Shown: positions 9,274-18,800 of the stretch, one piece after another
How the letters are laid out: each line of letters starts with the position of its first letter
Numbering within the stretch: position 1 is the first letter of the stretch
NCBI GenBank assembly: GCA_034520725.1
Contig: JAXHNH010000011.1
Location: forward strand, 496,001-560,000
Source: Gracilimonas sp034520725
GTDB lineage: Bacteria; Bacteroidota; Rhodothermia; Balneolales; Balneolaceae
Direction: 5' to 3'
DNA: 64,000 bases
Program-made: the position numbers and the translations under genes
Notes under the pieces: generated by a model
What the model was told of the DNA's origin: nothing
Seen by the model: the letters and a program-made list of their open reading frames with translations, nothing else
The model's database searches: none

Positions 9274-9892
9274 ATGGAAATCTTTAAGTATGTTTTAAGT
9301 ACAATCGACTTTATGACAAAGCTTAATGCAGATAATATCGAAAATTCAGAACATCAAATTATTGACAAAGTTATTGCCGGCGAGCGTAACAGATTTTCAG
9401 AACTGATAGACAAATATGCTCCGATAGTATTTCATGTAGTTCGTAAATTTGTAAAAGATGATGAGCTTACGGAAGAACTGGCTCAGCAGATATTCGTAAA
9501 GACCTACGAGCGATTGGAATCTTTTGACGGGCGGTCTAAATTTTCGTCATGGCTTTATGTGATAAGTATGAACCATTGTCGTGATTATGTGAAAAATGTA
9601 CGCAGGAAAAATAAAAATTTTAATGAGATGGAATCTCACGAGATTCAAAGTTTAACCGCACATTCCATTTCACCTGAATCATGAAATCGAAACGAAAGAA
9701 ACCAACATTCTACTGTACAGGGCATTACAAAATATAACTCCCGACTATGCGGAGGCATTTTTAATGAAATACGATGATGGACTCTCTTATAAAGAGATTT
9801 CAAAAGAACTGGATGTCAGCGTTAATGCCCTTAAACAAAGGGTTCACAGGGCTCGGGCTGAGTTAAGAGAATTTATGAAACATAAAATGTAA
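9274..9892 (+). CDS. ECF RNA polymerase sigma factor (frameshifted)
   Basis: An extracytoplasmic-function sigma factor of about 200 residues. The first frame covers region 2 (ELIDKYAPIVFHVVRKFVKDDELTEELAQQIF, then RSKFSSWLYVISMNHCRDYVK) and stops at 9682-9684 right after ISPES. A second frame, one base off and entered at about 9680, carries region 4 (NITPDYAEAFLMKYDDGL, SYKEISKELDVSVNALKQR, VHRARAELREF) to TAA at 9890-9892. One indel around 9675-9682 restores the protein. An upstream TTG at 9250 is possible but the ATGs at 9274 or 9313 fit better. The anti-sigma gene follows after 7 bases. Confidence 0.88.
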
Positions 9893-9899
9893 CAGAGTT

Positions 9900-10616
9900 A
9901 TGGATAATCAAGAACTTTTTAGAAAATTCCTGGACGATGAGTTATCAGCATCTGAAGAGAAAGATGCTTTACATGCCATAGCAGACGACTCCGAATTAAG
10001 GTCTTCACTGCGGTTTGAGTTATTTATACGACAATCATTCGCTGATCCATCTTTCGATCGTAAATCATTTGACGTACCTGAGGGATTTTCTGATAAGGTA
10101 ATGATGGAAATCGATCAGTTGGAGGAGCAACCACAAGAGGTCGAACAAATACCCTTTGTGCCCAACATCCTTAGTTGGCTTCAATCTATTTTTGAACCAC
10201 GGAATTATCAACTTAGTCCGGCACTTATAGCCTTTGCTACTACATTGGTTATTCTTATTCCAGCCCTTTCCTTGTTTATAAATCAAAAAGTTACGGATAC
10301 AATAATCCAAAATAATAAAGAAGTTACAGTACAAACTGTTACCGAGAAAGAAGAATTAGTTTGGGTTCGTTTTATTTATGTTGACGAAAATGCTGATAAC
10401 ATTGCTATTGCGGGTGATTTCAATGATTGGGAACCATATCAGCTTAACGAACAGCAGGTGAATGGCAAGGACGTTTGGACGGGCTTCTTTGCCATGCCCC
10501 GTGGTGAGAATAAGTATATGTTTGTAGTTAATGGAGAAAACTGGGTAACCGATCCCCTGGCAAATATGTATGAAGATGACGGCTTCGGAAATAAAAATGC
10601 AGTGATCTATCTATGA
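9900..10616 (+). CDS. membrane anti-sigma factor with C-terminal CBM48/AMPK-beta-like domain
   Basis: 238 residues. The N-terminus (1-50: ELFRKFLDDELSASEEKDAL) resembles the cytoplasmic helical domains of anti-sigma factors, followed by a linker, one membrane helix (about 106-127, SPALIAFATTLVILIPALSLF), and a domain at about 153-238 with the isoamylase early-set signature GDFNDW (172-177) and TDPLAN. The C-terminal domain would lie in the periplasm. Next to the ECF sigma gene it most likely sequesters that sigma. Domains of this fold bind alpha-glucans in AMPK and branching enzymes; the ligand here is unknown. It overlaps the next gene by 4 bases (ATGA). Confidence 0.8.
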   Translation: MDNQELFRKFLDDELSASEEKDALHAIADDSELRSSLRFELFIRQSFADPSFDRKSFDVPEGFSDKVMMEIDQLEEQPQEVEQIPFVPNILSWLQSIFEPRNYQLSPALIAFATTLVILIPALSLFINQKVTDTIIQNNKEVTVQTVTEKEELVWVRFIYVDENADNIAIAGDFNDWEPYQLNEQQVNGKDVWTGFFAMPRGENKYMFVVNGENWVTDPLANMYEDDGFGNKNAVIYL

Positions 10617-11878
10617 GGATCAAAACTATAATTATGCTAATGATAGGCTCCATATTACCATTTTCATCTAACTCACAAGATGTTCAGGCTACCATAACAT
10701 CTGAGTTTAGAGCCGGGTATTCCACAAATACCTATCTTAATCCTTTTTTCTCTGAGTGGAATCGAACCTATGATTCAGGTTATGGTTTAAACTCTACATT
10801 TGGCCAGCTTTTTTGGGATAAGGGAAAACATAAGTTTGAATTAAACGGAGGCTATGTATACGAACCATTTTTATCAGAACAACCAACATGGCACGGTTAT
10901 TTAGCCTATGGAAAATATCTGTACGATATTAATCAAAACTTAAATACCGGAATAATAGTCGGAACCAGTGCATTCCGTTCAGACTTCGAAAGAAATTTTA
11001 CCTGGGTCCAACCTTACCTTACCTGGTTTCCCTCCAGTTTTACCTCTTTGAACTTTAAGATTGGTTCAAATTTCAGGAATTATGTAGACCTACAAGATAG
11101 ACCTGATGCCAAAAATCGTTTTAATTCATATAGTCTTGAATTTGAAAGGTGGTTTAATTTTCGATGGCAGTTAAAGGCAGGTATCTATGGCAGTTTGGAA
11201 AGTTTAAGTTCACCACAAGATGGACTTTCAACTTCAGTATCTCTGGGACATTCATTTTTAAATGGGTTCAATATAAACTCAGAAATACAGTTCATTAATT
11301 ATAGCACTGAATATACTACTCTTATTGATGATGGCGGAGGGCCAGGTGGGCCATTCGGCCCACCCGGAGGAACAACTACAGAAACACAATCTATAGATGA
11401 TCAGCTGTGGCGGTTCAAACTTAAAGCAACTTATCCAATTTCGAGAAATATCGCTGCTTTTGTTTCGGCTGACCGTTTGTTGTATGAATCCAGTTCACTT
11501 GAAAACGGTATTTCGGATGTTCAAGTTTCAGGAGGTTTCCGTTTGTCATTCACCCCAAATATATCTACCTCCAGAAAAAATACAGCTGAACCCACATGGA
11601 ATTCTGTAGCAGGTGAGCATCAAATGGTATTAAAATACCGGGGGAAAGGTAACTTATATGTTGTAGGGGATTTTAATGACTGGGAAAAACCTGGCATTCC
11701 CCTCAGAAGAACTTCAAAAAACAAATACGCTGCTACGTTGAAGCTGGAACCCGGACTATATGAATACAGGATACTGGTTATACGCGGTGATGAAGAAAAA
11801 TGGCTTAAATTTTCAAACGACATATCAACAGTGAATGACAACTTTGGTGGTGTCAATGCCCTGAAAATTGTTGAATAA
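10613..11878 (+). CDS. outer-membrane beta-barrel protein with C-terminal CBM48-like domain
   Basis: 421 residues with a signal peptide (cleavage near SNSQD). Residues about 25-320 alternate in the way of amphipathic beta strands with aromatic girdles and resemble an OM barrel; a Gly/Pro-rich loop (GGGPGGPFGPPGGTTTE) sits around 243-260. Residues about 335-421 form an isoamylase early-set domain with GDFNDW at 352-357, the same motif as in the upstream anti-sigma factor. It is translationally coupled to that gene. Shared domains suggest that both proteins recognise the same ligand or each other; that is inference. Confidence 0.7.
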   Translation: MRIKTIIMLMIGSILPFSSNSQDVQATITSEFRAGYSTNTYLNPFFSEWNRTYDSGYGLNSTFGQLFWDKGKHKFELNGGYVYEPFLSEQPTWHGYLAYGKYLYDINQNLNTGIIVGTSAFRSDFERNFTWVQPYLTWFPSSFTSLNFKIGSNFRNYVDLQDRPDAKNRFNSYSLEFERWFNFRWQLKAGIYGSLESLSSPQDGLSTSVSLGHSFLNGFNINSEIQFINYSTEYTTLIDDGGGPGGPFGPPGGTTTETQSIDDQLWRFKLKATYPISRNIAAFVSADRLLYESSSLENGISDVQVSGGFRLSFTPNISTSRKNTAEPTWNSVAGEHQMVLKYRGKGNLYVVGDFNDWEKPGIPLRRTSKNKYAATLKLEPGLYEYRILVIRGDEEKWLKFSNDISTVNDNFGGVNALKIVE

Positions 11879-11893
11879 GTAATTGATAATAAT

Positions 11894-12787
11894 ATGAAAA
11901 CACTGAAATACATATCAAAAATAATGACCAAGCTTGCTCTTTTAAGCATTTTATTGTCATTTCCTTTTTCTCTTTTGGCACAACAAAATTCAATTTCTGT
12001 TCTAAATCAGAAAGCTAATGAATTAGGGATTGATGCCTCGCATATCTCTAAACTGCAAGAACGAGCTCAGGAAAATGGCATTAGTAGTGATCAGCTTACT
12101 CAAATACTTGAACCTGCGGTTGATTTGGCTGTAGAAGATCTTCCATTCGACATGATCCTTCAAAAGACGTCTGAAGGATTAGCTAAAGGTGTCCCAATAA
12201 ATGTCTTATCAAATGTATTGGAAGGTTTAAAAACCTCAACACAAAATGCGGCCCCTATTGTTAATATGTGGATGCAAAAGCCCGGAGTTCAAAATATGGC
12301 TGGTGGATCAGCATCTGAGTCAGTTCAAAGATTCAGAAATGACGTTCTTAAAAGTACAGCGAGAGCTTTGAATCAAGGCTTTTCTGAAAATATACTTAGT
12401 GGATTCTTAAATGAATTGGATAATCAGGATCTTCTTTCTAAAATCAGTAGAAGTGACGTAATAACTTCAATAACCATTCTCCCCGATCTTCCAACTAGTG
12501 CTGATAATCAAGATTTATCCATTGAACTTGTTATTCGATCTCTCAAGGGCGGATTTGATTCATCTAATTTACAAAACTTACCTTCTGCAATGGAAATAGC
12601 TCGGAGCAGAGGGCAAATACCGGCCGGTAATGTTGTAAACGGGATTTTAGAACGAATACAAGCGGGATCTCCGGCATCTGAGATTCTTCAAGGTTTATTT
12701 GATGGAAAAATTGGTAGCGGCCCTCCGTCTGGTTTACCCGGAAGACCTAATAATACTGGAGGAGGAACTAACGGAGTTGGAATTTAA
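11894..12787 (+). CDS. secreted helical protein of unknown function
   Basis: 297 residues with a signal peptide (hydrophobic core LALLSILLSFPFSLLA, cleavage near AQQ). The mature part is largely helical with weakly repeated segments of the kind GIxxxxLxxILExA (ANELGIDASHISKL, AQENGISSDQLTQIL, AKGVPINVLSNVLEGL, NQGFSENILSGFL), and ends in a low-complexity Gly/Pro/Asn tail from about 275. I do not recognise a family. It is the last gene of the sigma/anti-sigma/barrel run, 15 bases after the barrel gene, so a joint role in the envelope is likely. Confidence 0.6.
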   Translation: MKTLKYISKIMTKLALLSILLSFPFSLLAQQNSISVLNQKANELGIDASHISKLQERAQENGISSDQLTQILEPAVDLAVEDLPFDMILQKTSEGLAKGVPINVLSNVLEGLKTSTQNAAPIVNMWMQKPGVQNMAGGSASESVQRFRNDVLKSTARALNQGFSENILSGFLNELDNQDLLSKISRSDVITSITILPDLPTSADNQDLSIELVIRSLKGGFDSSNLQNLPSAMEIARSRGQIPAGNVVNGILERIQAGSPASEILQGLFDGKIGSGPPSGLPGRPNNTGGGTNGVGI

Positions 12788-12977
12788 TTCTCAGATCTAA
12801 ACTTCAAACTTTCACCTCCTTTACTATTCTTATCTGCCCATCTTGGACATTTATTTATCGTTACATCAATACCTCTAATCTTACTTTTAAAAAAATAATT
12901 TAGTTCAGTAACCAAACTGGAAGTTAGTCGTCTGATGAGTAGACACACATAACAACAAAACCCAACCCAATTATATT

Positions 12978-13783
12978 ATGTTATACTCAAAATTATTTAA
13001 AGCAATCACAGCACTTGTTTTCTCTACATTCATACTTATTGGATGTGGCACTCAATCAGATAGCCGCACTGGAACCTTCCAGGTTCTTCTTCACGATGCT
13101 CCGGCTCACTATGATGAAGTAAACGTATTTATAGAAAGCGTAGAAGTTAATAATAGTGCCGGTGTATGAAGGCTGGATCACAGTAAGCTCCAAATCAGGT
13201 TTTGATCTCTTAGAACTTACAAATGGTGTTTTAGAACCATTAGGAGAAGTAAAATTAGAACCTGGTACTTATCGACAAATTTGTCTCTATCCTAAGTAGA
13301 GATGGACATAGTGTTGTAACAGACGGTGTAGTACATGACATGTTTATACCAAGCGGAGCTGAAACCGGTATAAAATTAAATGTTAATGCAGAAATTCAAC
13401 CTGACATAACTTACACTATGCTTCTTGATTTTGATGCAAGCAGGTCTGTTGTAGTAACCGGAACTGAAGTATCCGGTGAAAACTATATACTAAAGCCAGT
13501 TATAAAAGCAACTAACCAAGCTATAACAGGCAATATTGAAGGCACAGTAAGCCCAGCAGATGCTAAGCCAGTAGTATATGCAATTGCTAATGGTGACACA
13601 TTATCTTCAACTTTTGCTGATACAACTAGTGGAAATTTTCGCTTAATAGGACTTGAAGAAGGTAGTTACACTGTTTCTGTTGATCCAACAAATACAAATT
13701 ATATTGCAAAAGATACTTTGGGTGTAACTGTAACAGTTGACGAAACAAATGACATAGGTACACTAGAGCTGGAACAAAACTAA
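12978..13783 (+). CDS. DUF4382 domain lipoprotein (two frameshifts)
   Basis: Three frames together give about 268 residues. Frame one has a lipoprotein signal (lipobox LIGC) and the DUF4382 start TGTFQVLLHDAPAHYDEVNVF; it breaks at about 13163. Frame two (YEGWITVSSKSGFDLLEL ... LEPGTYRQI) runs to about 13285, and frame three (ILSRDGHSVVTDG, then the EIQPDITYTMLLDFDASRSV and a C-terminal Ig-like IEGTVSPADAKPVVYA segment) runs to 13783. The protein logic continues across both breaks, so sequencing indels are likelier than decay. Function of DUF4382 is unknown. A strong terminator follows. Confidence 0.75.
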
Positions 13784-13811
13784 CTTAAATCCTATTATAG
13801 AGCTTGGTAAC

Positions 13812-13841
13812 AAAGCCTGCATTCTTTTGCAGGCTTTTTTT
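13812..13841 (+). terminator. Rho-independent terminator after the DUF4382 gene
   Basis: A 10-bp stem AAAGCCTGCA / TGCAGGCTTT with a six-base loop is followed by a run of seven T. It closes the plus-strand region 9.3-13.8 kb. It also sits just past the stop of the minus-strand ABC gene, for which the tail is poorer. Confidence 0.85.
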
Positions 13842-13855
13842 ATAGGTAAAAAAGC

Positions 13856-15631
13856 TTAATCTAATATCAGTTGATCTTTATACTGTAACTCATAAAGCTT
13901 TTTGTAGATTCCACCCTCTTTCTGAATTAACTCCTGGTGACTTCCTACCTCTCTAATAATTCCTTTATGCATAACAAGGATCTTATCAACGTGCTGTATA
14001 GTTGAGAGCCTGTGAGCAACCACAATGGACGTTCTGCCTTCCATCATCAAACGGCTCGATTCTGTTACCAAAGCTTCAGTCTCTGAATCAACGCTCGATG
14101 TGGCCTCATCAAGAACAAGGATGTCAGGGTTGTAAACCAGGGCCCGTACAAAACAGATCAGCTGCCTTTGCCCCATGGAAAGGGAAGCACCTCTTTCCTT
14201 TAACACATAATCATAACTATCAGGAAGCTTCTCTATAAACCGGTGCGCTTCCACTTTATGAGCCGCATCGATCACTTGTTCTCTCTTTATGTCGGGGTGA
14301 CCAAGTGTGATGTTATCCAAAATAGTTCCTGAAAAAAGGGCGTTATCCTGTAGGACCAAACCAAAGTGTGATCGCAGATCTTTAAGCGTCAGATCTCTGA
14401 TATCAACCCCATCAATTTTGATACTGCCCTTTTCAATGTCATAGAACCTCATTAGCAGATTGATAATAGTGGTCTTACCGGCCCCTGTTGCTCCCACTAT
14501 GGCAATATCTTCTCCCGGTTCAGCCGTAAATGAAATATCTTTGAGAACATAATCCTCACCTTCATTGTACTTAAACCATACGTTTTGAAACTCGATCTTC
14601 CCCTGAGGATCCTTAATAGTTTTTGGGTTATCTGTTTCAATAACTTCAGTATCGGTATCCAGTACGCCAAATATTCGTTCTGACGAAGCCAAAGCTGACT
14701 GCAGGGTATTAAATTTCTCAGATAATCCCTGAATGGGTCGGAAAAACTGACGTGCATACTGAATGAATGCGAGTAAAACACCGAAGGTCACACCATCCAT
14801 TAGTGCTCTTGCGCCTCCATACCAAACAACAAGTGCCATGGCTAAACTTGCTGTGATCTCAACAATAGGCCAGAAAATTGCAAAGTAGAAAATGGTATCA
14901 ATATAGGCATCTCTGTGACCGGCATTGATCTTCTCAAATTTTTCGCGTTGTTTTTTCTCTCTGTTGAATAGCTGAACCACATCTATACCATTGATATGTT
15001 CTTGTATAAAAGAGTTTAACTGAGCAATCTTGTCTCTAACCTCTAAAAAAGTAACCCTGACCTTTGCCTTAAACCAGAATGTGGCATAAAATAGAATCGG
15101 AAGTACCGTCAGTGTAACTAAACTCAACTCCCAGCTCATGCTGAACATGAAGTAAAGGATAAATATGATCCTGAACATATCTCCAATGATAGCAACCACG
15201 CCGTCTGATAATAATTCACTTAGTGCTTCAATATCACTGGTGGTTCTGGTGATCAGTTTTCCAATAGGATTTTTATCGAAGTATTGAACATTCAGGGTTT
15301 GGATCTTCTTGAAAACGGTGTTCCTTAATGAATATAGAGCATTCTGCCCAAACCATCGCGTAATGTAGGTGTTGAACACAAGAAGGATGAACTCACCAAG
15401 TAAAGCTCCGGCAAGCAAAGTTATGATATACCACAGACCCGCAAAATCATCGTTTGCAATATACTCATCAACTGCGATCTGAGTCAGTTTTGGACGGATC
15501 GCACCTAAATAAGAGGCAGATAAGGTTAGCACAATAGCTAACAGAATGAACCACTTATACGGTTTTAGAAAAAAATAAAGCCGCCGAATCAAAGTGGTAT
15601 CGACGGCTTTAGTATCTTTAGTGTTACTCAA
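13856..15631 (-). CDS. ABC exporter half, consensus-ATPase subunit (BmrD/LmrD-like)
   Basis: 591 residues: six-helix membrane domain (about 20-320) fused to an ATPase domain. Walker A GATGAGKTT is at about 379-387, the signature is LSMGQRQL (a variant of LSGGQ), Walker B ILVLDEATSSVD keeps the catalytic glutamate, and the H-loop is VAHRLSTI. Multidrug or lipid export is the family role. Together with the other half exporter in this operon, which has Asp in place of the catalytic Glu, it fits a heterodimeric type IV exporter with one degenerate ATP site. Last gene of the minus operon from 21.2 kb. Confidence 0.88.
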   Translation of the reverse strand: MSNTKDTKAVDTTLIRRLYFFLKPYKWFILLAIVLTLSASYLGAIRPKLTQIAVDEYIANDDFAGLWYIITLLAGALLGEFILLVFNTYITRWFGQNALYSLRNTVFKKIQTLNVQYFDKNPIGKLITRTTSDIEALSELLSDGVVAIIGDMFRIIFILYFMFSMSWELSLVTLTVLPILFYATFWFKAKVRVTFLEVRDKIAQLNSFIQEHINGIDVVQLFNREKKQREKFEKINAGHRDAYIDTIFYFAIFWPIVEITASLAMALVVWYGGARALMDGVTFGVLLAFIQYARQFFRPIQGLSEKFNTLQSALASSERIFGVLDTDTEVIETDNPKTIKDPQGKIEFQNVWFKYNEGEDYVLKDISFTAEPGEDIAIVGATGAGKTTIINLLMRFYDIEKGSIKIDGVDIRDLTLKDLRSHFGLVLQDNALFSGTILDNITLGHPDIKREQVIDAAHKVEAHRFIEKLPDSYDYVLKERGASLSMGQRQLICFVRALVYNPDILVLDEATSSVDSETEALVTESSRLMMEGRTSIVVAHRLSTIQHVDKILVMHKGIIREVGSHQELIQKEGGIYKKLYELQYKDQLILD

Positions 15632-15643
15632 TTATTTATTTCA

Positions 15644-16903
15644 TTAAAATCTGTCAAAATCATCATCGTAAGATGACCTTGGGGTAATGTTTCGGTGTGA
15701 TGATTCAGAATCTGAGTCATCCTTTTTATCTTTTATTTTAGAACTGTAAGTGCTGCTTCCGTAAGTCTTACGTTTGTAATTATTACTTCCTCTGCTGTCA
15801 GAACGATTTGAGCTGCTGCTTCGGTTCCCGCGACTACTGCTTTTTCCTCTGCTAGGTCCACCCTTTCTGGAACGGAACTTCTTCTTCCCTCCCTTATGGT
15901 TTTTCTTGCCCTTATAATTCTTTCCACCGGATTTATCGTCCAATTCGTTGATCTCAACTTTTGGAGTGATAATGCCTCTTTCGTGCATTGGATCCGTGAA
16001 AATTGGGCGAAGCTCGTTTGCCAGCCATGCAGGGTAAAATCCTTCTCGTGCTTCTTTAAGCAAGTCATGGGTATTAGTGTATCTGGCTGAGAAATGACCT
16101 ATGACCAATAGTTTTGTTTGAGATTCAGTAGCTACACGAGCAGCATCTGCAGTTGATGAGTGGCCGGTGTCACTGGCTTTGTCATCAAGATCATTACCAA
16201 AGGTGGCTTCATGGTAAAGTATGTTGGTATTCATCGCCAGTTTGACAGCATTTGGTGTGTACTCAGTATCAGTCACATATGCAAAGCTATCACCTGGCCG
16301 TGGGTGCCCAACGATGTCGGTTGATTTAACCACTGAGCCATCATCAAGAGTTACATCGTTACCGGATTTGAGCTCTTTATACTGCTCATCTTTGGAAATG
16401 CCCATTTTTTCTGCTTTGTCAGCATCAACTTTTCCGGGTTTGTCTTTTTCCTGAAAGCGATAGCCAACACAAAATTTGTTATGCTTCAGCGGACGGGCTT
16501 CCACATAATATTCGTCACTATCCATTACACGATCCGAATCAATATCATCTTTGATCTCGTGGAAATTGATATCATAATTCGGTTGAATATCTGCAAACTT
16601 AAGATTCCACTCTACAAATTCCTTAATACCAACAGGACCGGTTACGGTCAATGGTTTTTCCCTTCGTTGCAACTGAAGGGTTGCCAGTAAGCCAAGCAGA
16701 CCAGAATAATGATCTACATCAAAATGAGTGATAAATATACCCTCAATTTTGGATCTCTTGATTCCCGCTTGTAACATGCGCATTTGCGCATTTTCACCAC
16801 AGTCGAAAAGAAAGACGCTACCTTCTCTCCATAACGCAACTGATGGTAAATGTCTTACGGCTGTTGGGGTTGCCGACGCTACTCCTAATGGTACTACAAT
16901 CAT
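15644..16903 (-). CDS. RNase Z-like metallo-beta-lactamase protein with basic low-complexity tail
   Basis: 419 residues. The first ~310 follow tRNase Z: motif I region GVASATPTAVRHLPS, an HxHxDH-type motif, and the downstream HEATF, TGHSS and GHFSARY. However the motif reads H60-F-D62-V-D64-H65: the second histidine is replaced by aspartate. The last ~95 residues are rich in Lys, Arg, Gly and Ser (KKKFRSRKGG, SSSRGNRSSSSNRS), typical of RNA-binding disordered tails, with an acidic end. tRNA 3' processing is the likely role. The ATG is preceded by GGGAG. It sits between the two ABC exporter halves, 12 bases before one and 73 after the other. Confidence 0.82.
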   Translation of the reverse strand: MIVVPLGVASATPTAVRHLPSVALWREGSVFLFDCGENAQMRMLQAGIKRSKIEGIFITHFDVDHYSGLLGLLATLQLQRREKPLTVTGPVGIKEFVEWNLKFADIQPNYDINFHEIKDDIDSDRVMDSDEYYVEARPLKHNKFCVGYRFQEKDKPGKVDADKAEKMGISKDEQYKELKSGNDVTLDDGSVVKSTDIVGHPRPGDSFAYVTDTEYTPNAVKLAMNTNILYHEATFGNDLDDKASDTGHSSTADAARVATESQTKLLVIGHFSARYTNTHDLLKEAREGFYPAWLANELRPIFTDPMHERGIITPKVEINELDDKSGGKNYKGKKNHKGGKKKFRSRKGGPSRGKSSSRGNRSSSSNRSDSRGSNNYKRKTYGSSTYSSKIKDKKDDSDSESSHRNITPRSSYDDDFDRF

Positions 16904-16976
16904 TTTATTTCTCCCGTGAGATATGATTTAATGGGGCCTTGCTTTCATACAAATAGCCCTGTTTTATTTTATTGTT

Positions 16977-18779
16977 TTAGATTTCTTCCAATTCCTGTTC
17001 AAGTATCTGCTTATTGTACATGGTTGTGTATTTGCCATCTTGAGCTAACAGTTCTTCATGGGTACCTGTTTCAGTTATTTTCCCATCTTCCAGATAATAG
17101 ATCTTGTCTGCATCTTTTATAGTCGAAATGCGGTGACTTATCATAATTGTTGTCCTTCCGCTAAGCTCTTGCCTTAAATGCTTTAATATTGCGTCCTCTG
17201 TTTTCGTATCTACAGCACTGAGTGAATCATCAAAGATCAATATTTTCGGATCCTTGATCAGTGCTCTTGCAATAGCTGTCCTCTGTTTTTGTCCTCCGGA
17301 AAGAGTAATTCCTCGTTCTCCAAGCATAGTCTGAAATTTTTTCTCAAAATCCAAAATATTCTCTTTAACCTGAGCCTTTTCAGCAGCTAGTTCAATGAGC
17401 TCTTCAGAGGCGTCATCAACTCCAAAAGCAATATTGTCTCCAATCGTATCCGAAAATAAGAAGGTTTCCTGAGGGACGAAACCAATAGATTCCCGAATTT
17501 TTTCAAGTGACCAGTCTTTAAGATCATGGCCATCAAGTAATACCTGACCCTGCGATGGGTCAAACAGCCTCGGTATTAGCTGAACTAAAGTAGTTTTACC
17601 GGCTCCTGTTCTGCCAACCAATGCAACATTTTCACCAGGTTTGATAGTAAATGAAACATCTTTTAGTACATATTCATCAGATTCAGGATACTTGAAACTG
17701 ACGTGACGGAACTCAAGAAGTCCATCAACTTCATCATCGATCTTATCCTCTTTACTCTCAATCCCGACTGGCTCATCCAACAATTCCTTGATCCTATCCC
17801 AGGAAGCGAGTGAGCGCTGAAACCTATTAGTGGTATACCCAAGCGCAGCAACCGGCCAGGTCAGGTAGGCCACGTATATCAAAAATTCAGCGATGTTACC
17901 CACACTAATGGTTCCTTCGATCACCATTTCACCACCCTTCCATATCACCAAAAGCAGAGATATTCCGATCAGGAAATTGAGTCCGGGATGAAACAAAGAT
18001 TCAATCATGTCGAGTCTGAGTTTCTTTTTTCTGTAATCTTCACTTTCATCCTCAAATAGTTTTTGCTCGTGGTCGATCCTGTTAAAAGATTTGATCAAAC
18101 GAATCGCTGAAAAAGTTTCTTTTGCCCTCCCGGCCATTCTGGAGTACTGCTCCTGAATGATAGTGGAGTGCTTATGAATATAGCCAGTGATCCAATAAGC
18201 AAAAATGGAAATAAACGGCAACGGTATCAACGCCCAATAAGTTAATTCTGTGTTCACAATAAACATCATGGCAAGCACAAATCCTGCTCTCGTGACTGTA
18301 TTTACGCTATACATAATAACAGGACCAAAATAATCCCGAACCTTACCAACATCTTCAGTTGCCCTTACATAGATCTCACCTGATGAATTCTCTGTAAAAA
18401 AACGCTGAGGCAGATCCATTAGTTTTTTGACGATATCATTCCTGATATCAAACTCTACTTTTCTAGAGGTTACAATGAGAGTCTGTCGTGTAGCAAAGAG
18501 TAAGATCCCATACAAGACAACTGTACCAATCAACAAAAGTGAGTTCTGGGCAAGTACAACTGAGGCTTCTGTGTTAAATAAAGTTTGCAGAATATTGTCA
18601 GGGATCTGAAATCCTGCATCTGAAAGAGACTCAACTTTATCCATCGTCTTTCGAATCAATACAGGTATCCAGATGAGGAAGAAATTTGAAGCGGTCAAGA
18701 ATAAAACACCAAGGATCATGGTGTTCTTGTACCTCTTCAGGTATTTATTTAATTCTTTTATAGCGCCCAAACCTTTCAA
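16977..18779 (-). CDS. ABC exporter half, degenerate-site subunit (BmrC/LmrC-like)
   Basis: 600 residues: six membrane helices (about 20-330) plus ATPase domain. Walker A GRTGAGKTT at about 388-396, canonical signature LSGGQKQR, Walker B ILIFDDSLSAVDTKTE in which Asp replaces the catalytic Glu, H-loop ISHRIS. The FDDSLSAVD variant is the mark of the non-hydrolysing half of heterodimeric exporters such as BmrCD, LmrCD and TM287/288. The partner is probably the consensus half encoded two genes downstream. It lies 21 bases after the renalase-like gene. Confidence 0.88.
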   Translation of the reverse strand: MKGLGAIKELNKYLKRYKNTMILGVLFLTASNFFLIWIPVLIRKTMDKVESLSDAGFQIPDNILQTLFNTEASVVLAQNSLLLIGTVVLYGILLFATRQTLIVTSRKVEFDIRNDIVKKLMDLPQRFFTENSSGEIYVRATEDVGKVRDYFGPVIMYSVNTVTRAGFVLAMMFIVNTELTYWALIPLPFISIFAYWITGYIHKHSTIIQEQYSRMAGRAKETFSAIRLIKSFNRIDHEQKLFEDESEDYRKKKLRLDMIESLFHPGLNFLIGISLLLVIWKGGEMVIEGTISVGNIAEFLIYVAYLTWPVAALGYTTNRFQRSLASWDRIKELLDEPVGIESKEDKIDDEVDGLLEFRHVSFKYPESDEYVLKDVSFTIKPGENVALVGRTGAGKTTLVQLIPRLFDPSQGQVLLDGHDLKDWSLEKIRESIGFVPQETFLFSDTIGDNIAFGVDDASEELIELAAEKAQVKENILDFEKKFQTMLGERGITLSGGQKQRTAIARALIKDPKILIFDDSLSAVDTKTEDAILKHLRQELSGRTTIMISHRISTIKDADKIYYLEDGKITETGTHEELLAQDGKYTTMYNKQILEQELEEI

Positions 18780-18800
18780 GGTGTTATGGCTTTAGAGTTA

